NCBI RefSeq assembly: GCF_964019925.1
Contig: NZ_OZ026470.1
Coordinates: forward strand, 620,001 to 684,000
Source: Spiroplasma endosymbiont of Cantharis nigra
GTDB taxonomy: Bacteria > Bacillota_I > Bacilli_A > Mycoplasmatales > Mycoplasmataceae
Reading direction: 5' to 3'
Length of the DNA stretch: 64,000 nucleotides
Shown: in pieces, positions 55,199 to 64,000 of the stretch
Position numbering within the stretch: the first letter of the stretch is position 1
Layout: every line of letters begins with the position of its first letter
Notes under the pieces: generated by a model
Told to the model about the DNA's origin: nothing
Database searches by the model: none
The model's input: only the letters and a program-made list of their open reading frames with translations
Position numbers and translations under genes: made by a program

Positions 55199-55204
55199 TA
55201 TAAT
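55199..55204 (+). promoter_or_regulatory. Promoter -10 box of first lipoprotein gene
   Basis: TATAAT at 55199-55204 and again at 55210-55215, before a CGGGGGA ribosome site and ATG 55235. Confidence 0.45.
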
Positions 55205-55234
55205 AAAAATATAATTTAATTATCGGGGGATAAA

Positions 55235-57691
55235 ATGAAAAAAATAATATCAATATTTGCAGCAACAAGCATGATGGTTTCTACATTGAGTGTTACTTCC
55301 TGCAGCATGATCAATTCAAAAAAGGTATCAATTATAAATAAAATAGATAATTTGACACAAATCTCTTCAACTTTATTAAGAGGTTCAATGATACAAAATG
55401 CTAGTCAAGAAGTAAATAAAGGATTTGCTTATGATTCAAATTATTTAAATAATCTTGTATATAACTCAAAAGTAAACTCTTTAATGCCACTTTTTAATAC
55501 AGGGCAAGAAACAACATTGAATAATCTTAGAGATCTTTATTTTGATAATCAGGATTTAAATAGAAATGCAATTAATGGATTACATCAAGACTTTTTAAAT
55601 GATAAAGTTAAAGCTCCAATAAGTTCAATTCAAAATATCTCAAGTATTCTTATATTTGTAATAACTACTCTACAATCAAATGGAGGAATTCACCCAAGTA
55701 TTTCTGGATTAATTCAGGGAGCTATACCTCAACTTAATTTAAGCGATGACTTAGTTAATTCATTAGATAGCAAAAACATTCAGCCTATTGCAAAGTTGAT
55801 TCAAAATATTAATGAACCTTTATCAAAAACAATAGGTTTTTTGCAAGAATCAAATGTTATTTATGGTATTTTGAAGAATTTTTTTAACTCTGAGTTTCAA
55901 AATTCCTTAAAAGAAAAAAATATAGATGAAATTTTTAAATGAATTATAAATTTTTTAAATGAAGTAGATTTATCAGGAGGTACTAAGGTACTTGATAATT
56001 TAATTAATTCATTGTTATTACAAGATAAAAAAGCTGAGGAATTAAATGGACAAATGATTATAAATGCCTCTTTAAATAAGGTTAATAATATTTTTGCTAG
56101 GATATTAAATCAAGATGATAAAATTATTGACAATGATAATATATATGCTTTAAATAAAAGTTTTGATAAGAACTTAGGAAAAATAATTGGAGAATTTTTA
56201 AAAAAAATAGAAAAGGATAATCTAAATTTAAATATTGAAACAATATTCAAATTAGTTTTTGAGAAAACCGAAAACATTACAGATATCTTATTTATAATTT
56301 CTGCTCTACTTAAGTATATTTCATCAATAGATTTTTCAAGTTTTATTCCTATATCAAATGACTATTTATTTGATAGTAAAAAATTAAATAATGATTATTT
56401 AATTGAATTAAATAATTTAAGTTTAAAAGAAAATCCTTATAGTACTGAATTGCTTTTAAAAAATCTTAGCACAATTACAAGTATTGAAAATAATTTTGAT
56501 GGTAAACAAATGCAAAAATTATTTTACCTGCTTTTAAATTCTGGAGAAAAAGTAACAAACATTGATCAAAATGTTGGATTAATAAGTTTAATATCAAAAC
56601 TGAGTTCTCCAATATTAGGACAAAATAAAAAAAATAACTACTCATCTCTTCTTTATGGAATTGGCTATGGGCTTGCAATTTGAAAAGAATGATCTTTTGG
56701 AGGGGTTGGACCTGACCAAGTTGGAAATGTACTTAGATGAGTAATTGGAGATGGTCTTGGATTTAATTCTAATTTTAGTGGTCTAAACAAAGTTATTGAA
56801 ATATTAAATAACTTGGGCATTACAATAGATTTAAAAGTTAGTGAAAATACAACTACTCAACTAAATCATCTCTTTAGCGCTATTTGAGATGAAGATTCTA
56901 CTTTAATAAAAGACTTAACTGGGGAAAAAATTAGTTTATACTCTATTTTTAAAAATGAGATTGTAAGTGGTTTTACAATTTCAAAACTTATTGATTTAAT
57001 CTATAATAATATATCTAAAGTAGATCCAAATAATATAATTACAAAAGAAAAAAATATTGATAAAAAAGCAGAGAAATTATCTATTGGTCTTGATATTATT
57101 AGTAAAGAAATCGTGAATGAAAAATATCAACTTTGATATCAAAGCAATAATAGTGAAAAGCAATTCATTCAAAATAGTCAAACTGGAGATTATAATGCCC
57201 TACAAGCTTTAATTTTATCTTCGACTAGAAATGGTTTATACTTAAAAATTAATGAAGACCCAATAATAGTAAATCAAAAAGTTAAAGGTTCTAAAGCTTC
57301 AATGTATGCATTGGGAACGGATTTTGATTTAAATGGTAATCAAGTATTTACTAATTTTAGAAGTTCTTCTATTATGGAAGGTTTAGAGTATATTTTTGAT
57401 GATAAAATAACTAACTATATTTTAGAAGATATAGTAAAAGCATTTAATGAAATAAATATAATTGATAGTGGAGTTTCAAATAATATTTATAAAAAACTAA
57501 TTGCAAGCAAAAATTTCAGAACAAAAATTTTAAGTTATGTTAATATAGATAAAGGCAATTTGGAGCAATCAATAACTTATCAAACTATTTATATTGAACC
57601 CTTTACTAATAAAAATTTTAATTATGAAATTAATCTGATTCTTAAACCAAATCAACTTTCTTGAAAAATAAATAATATAAAAAGAGTTTAA
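55235..57691 (+). CDS. Large lipoprotein (paralogue 1)
   Basis: An 818-residue lipoprotein. Signal peptide with lipobox SVTSC (Cys about 23), then the landmarks NLTQISSTLLRGSMIQNASQ (about 39-59), AYDSNYL, QSNGGIHPSISGLIQ, PQLNLS, YALGTDFDLNG and NFRTKILSYVNID, all shared with the next gene. The rest is alpha-helical. Large mollicute lipoproteins with such repeats of LL-x-x-L exist in public annotation (for example MOLPALP family); membership is possible but untested. Strong CGGGGGA ribosome site. Confidence 0.75.
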
Positions 57692-57708
57692 ATTACTATT
57701 TTGTTTAT

Positions 57709-57739
57709 AAAAAGTTTCTTTATATAAAGAAACTTTTTT
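57709..57739 (+). terminator. Intrinsic terminator after lipoprotein paralogue 1
   Basis: AAAAAGTTTCTTTA and TAAAGAAACTTTTT are exact complements, followed by TTTAAT, 18 bases after the stop. Confidence 0.85.
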
Positions 57740-57743
57740 AATA

Positions 57744-57749
57744 TATAAT
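57744..57749 (+). promoter_or_regulatory. Promoter -10 box of second lipoprotein gene
   Basis: TATAAT (second copy 57753-57758) between the terminator and the AGAGGGAGTAGTCGGGGA ribosome-site region of the next gene. Confidence 0.4.
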
Positions 57750-57779
57750 TACTATAATTAGAGGGAGTAGTCGGGGAAA

Positions 57780-60221
57780 ATGAAAAAAATTATTTCACTT
57801 TTAGGAATAGTTTCAATAACAGCATCAACAGCAAGTGTGACAAGTTGTAGTACAATAAATAATAAAAAGAAATCAATTACTAATAAAGTAAATAATTTAA
57901 CTCAAATATCATCAACTCTTTTGAGAGGTGTAATGGTACAAAATGCTAGTCAAAAAACAAATTATGGACTTGCATATGATGCAAATTATTTACTAGATTT
58001 AATAAACTCAAGTAGAGCAAAAGAACTTATGCCAGGTTTTAATACAAGTTTTCAAACAGATATGAGTTCATTAAATAGCAGCTATTTTAATCAAAGTTTG
58101 ACAAGAGAAGAGATAAATAAAATAGCTAAGGTTAATGGCTCTAATGATAACAGCCCTTTTCTTACAGATAATGTAAAATCTCCTGTTGGAGCTGCTGATT
58201 CGCTTGGAAGTCTTTTAACAATTTTTATAGGAATTATAAAGTCTAATGGAGGAATTCATCCAAATTCTTCAGGACTAATACAATCTTTTTTGCCTCAATT
58301 AAATCTTAGTGAAGATAATGTTGATAAATTTAGTAGCGAAAAAATGGCATCAATTTCAAATACTTTAGATCAATGAGCAGATATAATTGCCATAATAATA
58401 AAAATAGCTGTTAGCGCAAAATTACCATATACTTTAATTTCGAATTTATTAAATGTTAATTTTTTAACAGCTTTAAGAGAAAATGACTGAAAGTTCATTA
58501 AAGAATCAATTATCAAAACTTTTTTAAATATAGACTTTTTATCAATATTAGACCTATTAGTAAATAGTATTTTAAGAGTAGATAATATTGAAAATCTAAC
58601 AAATAAAAAAATAATGAACGCTACTATAAAAAGATCAAATAATATATTTGCAAAACTTTCAGGCCAAAAAGATAAAGTTATAAAAAATACAGATGAATTA
58701 TATCAAGATATTGATTTTGATTTTGAAAATAAATTTGGTGATGTCTTTGCAGGATTTTTAAATAATTTAAATAACTTAGACACATCAAATATTTTATCTA
58801 TTATTTTTGATGCCCTATTTGTTATTTCAGCTATTTTGCAAAGAATTACAAGTATTGATTTCTCACAAGATACTCCACAAAGTCATGATGATCTTTATTC
58901 ATATAAAGGAGAAGTTGGAAGAAGAGAAAAAAAGAATTTAAAATTCTTAAAGGAACTTGCTAATACTGAATTTGAAAATAGTCAATTTGGTACTAAAACA
59001 CTAATCAAAAACCTTTCTATTGCATTAAATGCAAAAGATAATGATGGTTTAAATTTTGCAAAACTATTAGGATTATTATTTCAAAGTGGAAGTAGTAAAA
59101 CTTTAGAAATATCAAAACCAGGAATTCTTGGTTGAGTGCCATCTTTAATAACAAAATTAGCGACTTTATCAGGAGATTATAAAGGTGCTGAGGGTTTTTC
59201 ACCACTACTTTATGCAATTGGTAATGGTTTTGCACAATGAAAAAATATTAAAATTAATGTAATTGGAGAAATTGGACCTAATCAAATAGGTAATTTTGTA
59301 AAAGCTATTATTGATACTTTTATTGAAAACAGAAGTATTAATGGTTTAGACTCTCTATTTGATTTTTTAAAAACTTTTGGTGTTAATATTTCACTTAGAT
59401 TTAACCAAGATGAAATAATGAAAAAATCTTGAAAAACTTTATGAAGCTCTGAATCAACTTTTTTGAAAACTATCATTGGAGGAGAAAAAAATATATCATT
59501 GCAAACCATACTAAGTTCTCAAATATATGAAGGAAAAACTATTTCTGAAATATTAGATTTTATTTATTATTCAATTAACTCAACAAATCCAAATTATAGA
59601 AAAATAAAATATTTAAAAGAATCATCAACAGGACTAACTGATGGAATTAGAGATATTTCTTCAGCATTGGTTGAGGATAAATATTCTATTTTTTATGGTC
59701 AAGATACTCCATATAAAGAAGGTATTAATAAATATACAGCTCTTCAAACATTAATGATAACAAATAATAAAAATGGATTATATATAAATTTTGATGAGAA
59801 AAAAAATAAAAATGTTAAAGGTATAAGATCTGCTATGTTTGCTCTTGGAAATGATTATGATGAAGATGGTAGACAAAAGAATACATTTAGAGAAAAAACG
59901 ATATTAAGTGGTTTGGAAAAAATATTAGATGACTCTGATATCAATGATCTCTTAGATCAAATACTACTTGGTTTTAAGGATGTTAATAAAATAAAAAGTG
60001 ATCTTACAACATATTATTATAAGCCTTTAATTCATAATAATAATTTTAAGACAAAAATTTTAAGTTATAAAGGAATTGATGAACAAGACACTGATGCTAT
60101 TATAAAATATAGAACCTTATATAAAATGCCTTATTCAAAGGCTACATTTACCTATGAAATAGAACTATTATTATTGAATGGCTCTGACGAATGAAAAATT
60201 AGCTCAATTGAAAGAAAATAA
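57780..60221 (+). CDS. Large lipoprotein (paralogue 2)
   Basis: An 813-residue paralogue of the preceding gene with lipobox SVTSC, NLTQISSTLLRGVMVQNASQ, AYDANYL, KSNGGIHPNSSGLIQ, PQLNLS, GLYINFDEKK, FALGNDYDEDG and NFKTKILSYKGID. Middle parts have diverged strongly, with gaps. Independent promoter and terminator. The TCGGGGA ribosome site is the same unusual GGGG form as in paralogue 1, consistent with duplication of the whole unit. Confidence 0.75.
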
Positions 60222-60247
60222 AAACTCGTTTAATATACGAGTTTTTT
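60221..60247. terminator. Terminator between convergent genes
   Basis: AAAACTCGT and ACGAGTTTT around TTAATAT, with T run on plus; the minus-strand gene ends at 60253. Confidence 0.75.
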
Positions 60248-60252
60248 AAATA

Positions 60253-61032
60253 TTACATTATAAATATAATTGCTATAATAGTTCCTAAAGTTAAAATTGG
60301 TAACAAAAATCATAGCAATCATGTTTTTGATTTTCATTTCACTCCATAACCCTTTTTTTTATCCTTTTTAGGTTTTTCTTTTTTAGGAGGAACTATTTTA
60401 ATCTCTACATTTTTATCTTTTGCTTCTGGAGGAGCTTTTCTTCATTGTTCAAATTCTTTAATTGGTTTTATTTCTTCATGTTTCTTCTCAAATTTATGAG
60501 GTTTTTTTTCTTTTGCTTTCTTTAAATCCTCATCAATGAACTGCTCTTTTTCATTTTCTGCAAGTAAAGGTTCATCAGAATCTGGAAGCATTTCAATATC
60601 ACCATTTGTTCTTCCACTTAAAGTATCTACAAAGTGCTGTGCTACATCTCTATTTGTAGTTCCAAATGTAATACCATTTCCAAAACTATCATTTTGAAGT
60701 GAGACATAATGTAAGCCTCGATCATTTTTTGAAAATTGCAGTTGAATTTTTTGCAATGAATATGAGTCAAATGGTAAATATCTTATTTGTGTACTTGAAT
60801 CATCATCACCAATTTCTAGCGTAAAAGTTCTTTTAGATGTGATAAAAACAATTCCAATCATATTTTCTTCATATCTTTTAAAACTAGCTCAAAGTGCTGA
60901 TAAAACTATTTCATCTTCATCAATATAGGTTTCACTGTGTTGTCAAACTTTCTCCAAGATATTTTTGTATGTAGGCAATCAAATATAACCTTGTTGAGCT
61001 AATTCTTCTTTTATTTTGGCACTAGTTTTCAT
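60253..61032 (-). CDS. Tail-anchored protein with PH-like domain
   Basis: A 259-residue protein. The N-terminal half has the strand pattern of bacterial PH-like domains (ENMIGIVFITSKRTFTLEIG; RYLPFDSYSLQKIQLQF; GITFGTTNRDVAQHFVDTL). A charged Lys/Glu/Pro region (KAKEKKPHKFEKKHEEIKP) follows, and a single C-terminal helix (WLLWFLLPILTLGTIIAIIF) makes it tail-anchored. PH-like assignment is from pattern, not search. ATG 61032. Same strand as rarA, 25 bases after it. Confidence 0.6.
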
Positions 61033-61057
61033 TTTTAAATTACCTACTCTCTATCTA

Positions 61058-62308
61058 TTATTTTATCTTATTTCCTTTTGTAAATTTTATGTATATTTCC
61101 ATTAATTTCTTTTCATAACTGCTATGAGGTTTAAAAGTAAAATAGTTTATATCTTTAATTTCATCTGGTAAATACTGTTGATCAACTCAATCGTTTTCAT
61201 AATTATGAGCATATTTATAACCAATCCCATGTCCTAATTTATGAGCATTTCGATAATGATTATCTCTAAGATATGGTGGGATTGGAGGTGCTAAACCATT
61301 ATTAACATCATCTATTGCCTTTTCTAAAGCTAAATAAGACGAGTTTGATTTCTCACTTAAAGACATTTCAATAATAGCTAAACCCAAAATAATTCTTCCT
61401 TCTGGCATTCCTATTTGTCTAAAAGTTTGGCATGCTTGATAAACTCTTATGGGAATTGTTGGATTGGCTAGTCCTATGTCCTCATAAGCCATAATAATCA
61501 TTCTTCTCATTAAAACTTCAAAGTCACCTATTTTCATTAATCTTGCTCAATAGTGTAATGCAGCATCAACATCACTTCCTCTAATTGATTTTTGTAATGC
61601 TGATTTTAGATCATGATATTCATCGCCTTCCCCTGTTCCCTTAGTAACAGCTTGCTCAAATATTGCTTCAATAATTTCATTATTAATTTTAATGTTTGGA
61701 TATAATTCGAGCATTAATTCTATTGAATTGATAGCAACCCTTAAATCTCCATTGGAAAGTTCACAAAGTTTTACAAAGGCGTCTTTTTCAATATCTAGAT
61801 TAATTTTATTATTTTTTAATACTCTTTTTATACCCTCTTTCATTTCTTCAATAGTAATTTCTTTTAACTTTAAAATTGTACACCTACTTCTAATAGCAGG
61901 ATTAATTACAAAATAAGGATTTTCAGTTGTAGTCAAAAAAACTACAACTTTTTTTGACTCTATAAATTCTAATAAATAATCTTGAATATTTCTATTCATT
62001 CTATGAATCTCATCAACAATTAATATTAATTGTTCATCATGATTTGATGATTCAATTAACTTTTGCAATTTCTCTTTTTTATCATTTGAGGCATTAAAAA
62101 AATCATATTTTGCATTAAGATCATTTGCAATAGAAATAGCCATAGATGTCTTACCAACTCCTGGAGGACCATAAAAAATTAAATTAGTAAGAAATTTTTT
62201 TTCAACAAGTTTTGAAATTAAACCATACTTATTATTAATTAAATGTGACTGACCAATAATATTTTTTAAAGTATCTGGTCTTAATAAGAAACTTAAAGGT
62301 TTGTTCAT
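61058..62308 (-). CDS. rarA: Replication-associated recombination protein RarA (MgsA)
   Basis: A 416-residue AAA+ ATPase related to clamp-loader subunits. LRPDTLKNIIGQSHLI at the start, Walker A YGPPGVGKTSMAISIA (about 46-61), Walker B LILIVDEIHRMNRNIQDYLL, sensor-1 LTTTENPYF, NPAIRSRC, GDLRVAINSIEL, and the C-terminal tetramerisation domain (GSDVDAALHYWARL ... YEDIGLANPTIP ... NAHKLGHGIGYKYAHNYEND) are complete. It acts at stalled replication forks. Confidence 0.95.
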
Positions 62309-62340
62309 TTTTTTTAACTCCTAATTGAATAATAGCATAA

Positions 62341-62366
62341 AAAAACTAACCTTTTGGCTAGTTTTT
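62341..62366 (-). terminator. Intrinsic terminator of the ABC exporter gene
   Basis: AAAAACTA and TAGTTTTT with inner CC/GG pair around TTTT, overlapping the exporter's stop codon. Confidence 0.7.
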
Positions 62367-64000
62367 AAGACTTACCTGCATCATGCAAATCTTTAAATTT
62401 TCCTGGAATTTTGATTAATTCTTTATAAGTTCCTTGTTGAACAATTCCCTTACCAGGAGCTAATACAAATATTTTATCAACATCTTTTATAGTGCTCAAT
62501 CTATGTGCAATTATTACTGATGTTTTTTCTTTCATCAGTTCATTTAATTGAACTTGAATTTCTTTTTCAACAATATTATCTAACGCACTTGTTGCCTCAT
62601 CTAAAATTAATAATTCAGGATTTCTAAGTAAAATTCTTGCAATTACAAGTCTTTGTTTTTGACCACCACTTAGTAATAAACCACGTTCTCCTAAAATAGT
62701 TTGATAACCATAAGGTCAACTATTAATAATTTGATCAATTTGAGCTTTTTTACAAGCTTCATGTACTTCCTCTTCAGTGGCATTGAAATGACCATATCTA
62801 ACATTATCATAAACATCACCAAAAATTATTGATGGCTCTTGTTCAACATAACCAACATGACTTAAATAACTTTTTAAATTAAAGTCTTTTAAATTCTTAT
62901 CATTAACTAAAATACAACCTTCAGTTGGATCATAAAATCTTAACAATAATTTTGAAATTGTAGATTTACCACTTCCAGTTTCACCTACAAACGCATAAGA
63001 TTTTCCCTTTTCTAAAGTAATATCTAAATTTGGAACAATGTTAACTTCTGGTTTCTCAGGATAATTAAATTTAACTTTTCTAAATTCAATTTTTGAAATA
63101 TTTTCATCAAATAAAATCCCTGATTTATCTTTATCATCAAGAATTGGCTCTTTTTCAATAACTTCATATATTTGTGCAGAAGATGCCGATGCTCTTGATA
63201 GACCCGGAATAATTGCAGCTATTTGTCATAAAGGACGAGTTAAACCAACCATAGCTGAAATAAATGATGGTAGAGTAGTTGTCAACATCTTATTATCATT
63301 AAAAAATTCTATTGCAATAGTTATCATAATTAAATTAATTAGAACATCTGAAGCAATTAAAATTGCTAATAAAGTACCATCTATTTTTGAAATTGGTCTA
63401 AAGGCCTTAATATAAGGCTTATGAAGTTCTTCTAATCTTGATTCTTCATATCTTCTTGTTCCTGTTGCTTTTACTAATTTAATTGCTCCAATTCGATCAA
63501 TTACATCACCATTGACATCAGAAATTACATCTCTAACTTTTTTAACCTTTTTTTGATATTGAAGTGAAAACATTATTACAATAAATGTTAATGAGTAAAC
63601 ACAAATACTTGCAACTAAAGCAAGTTGTCAATGAATTGCAAACATCATAGCTGTTCCCATTACAATAACTAATGGTGCTTGAATTACTCAAGCAATCATT
63701 CCTGAAATTTCGTTTCCAATAACATTAGTATCTCCCACTAATTTTGTCATTAATTTTCCAATTTTTTTATCAGAATAATAACTAATGTCTTGCTCTAATA
63801 ATCTTTTTATTGTTAAATTTCTTAATTCTACTTCTATATTTACTGCAAGCATAATTGAACATGAGTTCCTAATATATGTACAAAAATATAGCAAAATTAA
63901 ATCTGTAGCAGTTATAGCCATTCATGCTTTTCAAGATAAATTTCAATACTGTCCATTTTGGGCTTGTGCTGCACTAAGAACATTTCTTAAAAATAAAGTA
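62365..64000 (-). CDS. ABC exporter (fused membrane + ATPase), N-terminus beyond the window
   Basis: At least 545 residues of a type-IV ABC exporter (MsbA/MDR type). The membrane domain continues from the window edge (LILLYFCTYIRNSCSIMLAV, LRNLTIKRLLEQDISYYSDK, LIASDVLINLIMITIAIEF). The ATPase follows: Walker A GETGSGKS, Q-loop VGYVEQEPSIIFGDVYDNVRYG, signature LLSGGQKQR, Walker B LLILDEATSALD and H-loop AHRLSTI. Ends LHDAGKS. The substrate may be a lipid, drug or peptide. A second half-transporter gene would be expected upstream, beyond the window. Confidence 0.92.

Overview
The window is an AT-rich bacterial chromosome segment from a mollicute that reads TGA as tryptophan (genetic code 4). 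Dozens of long reading frames become uninterrupted family members only when TGA is read as Trp (for example tag, infB, nusA, viaA, rarA). The many M-K-K-L-L...C lipoproteins, the lack of cell-wall genes and the two chitinase-like lipoproteins fit the Spiroplasma/Entomoplasma/Mesoplasma branch. The species cannot be named from the sequence. All CDS limits below use code 4; most genes have a clear AGGAG/GGTGA-type ribosome binding site and many are separated by A/T-stemmed intrinsic terminators.

Layout. 1-6.3 kb (minus): secDF (cut by the window edge), a ComN-like regulator, a YitT-family membrane protein, a small unknown, and a 511-aa protein with a degenerate MTA/SAH-nucleosidase-like domain. 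6.4-10.7 kb (minus): a surface cassette of an anchored membrane protein, an SGNH/GDSL lipase lipoprotein and a large lipoprotein. 10.8-17 kb (minus): a run rdgB-trmL-DEAD-box helicase-ravA-viaA-PPC/DUF296 ending in a terminator. 17-24.3 kb: a choline-kinase-like protein, tRNA-Gly(TCC), an RpiR regulator, miaA, a probable structured RNA, a protein with a Lys/Ala/Thr-rich tail behind a perfect palindrome, rpsO, ribF, truB and a plus-strand conserved unknown. 24.3-30.5 kb (minus): two tandem, nearly identical chitinase-like (GH18) lipoproteins, each with two GH18-like halves. 30.6-33.8 kb (minus): rsmE followed, almost without gap, by two divergent proteins that share a degenerate nucleotidyltransferase-like motif. 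33.9-38.9 kb: a plus-strand membrane protein resembling an ECF S component, then the nusA-ylxR-ylxQ-infB-rbfA operon. 39-42.3 kb: tag (plus) facing a PLD/DEAH helicase/DUF3427 protein. 42.4-47 kb (minus): lipoprotein-permease-ATPase ABC cassette. 47-50 kb: an acyltransferase, a DJ-1/PfpI protein and small unknowns. 49.9-55.1 kb (minus): one 1,740-aa FtsX-type permease. 55.2-60.2 kb (plus): two paralogous lipoproteins. 60.2-64 kb (minus): a tail-anchored PH-like protein, rarA and an ABC exporter cut by the window edge.

How it fits together. Housekeeping blocks (translation and RNA modification: nusA-infB, truB, miaA, trmL, rsmE, rpsO; nucleotide hygiene and repair: rdgB, tag, rarA) alternate with large cell-surface modules (lipoproteins, ABC permeases, lipase, chitinase-like proteins). 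No transposase, phage gene, CRISPR array or rRNA operon was seen, and no intergenic stretch longer than about 300 bases lacks a gene. The least explained items are the nucleotidyltransferase-like pair behind rsmE, a promoter-proximal 16-base homopolymer in front of a lipoprotein-ABC operon, a likely 120-nt RNA upstream of miaA, the nucleosidase-like fusion, and the catalytic/non-catalytic GH18 duplication.
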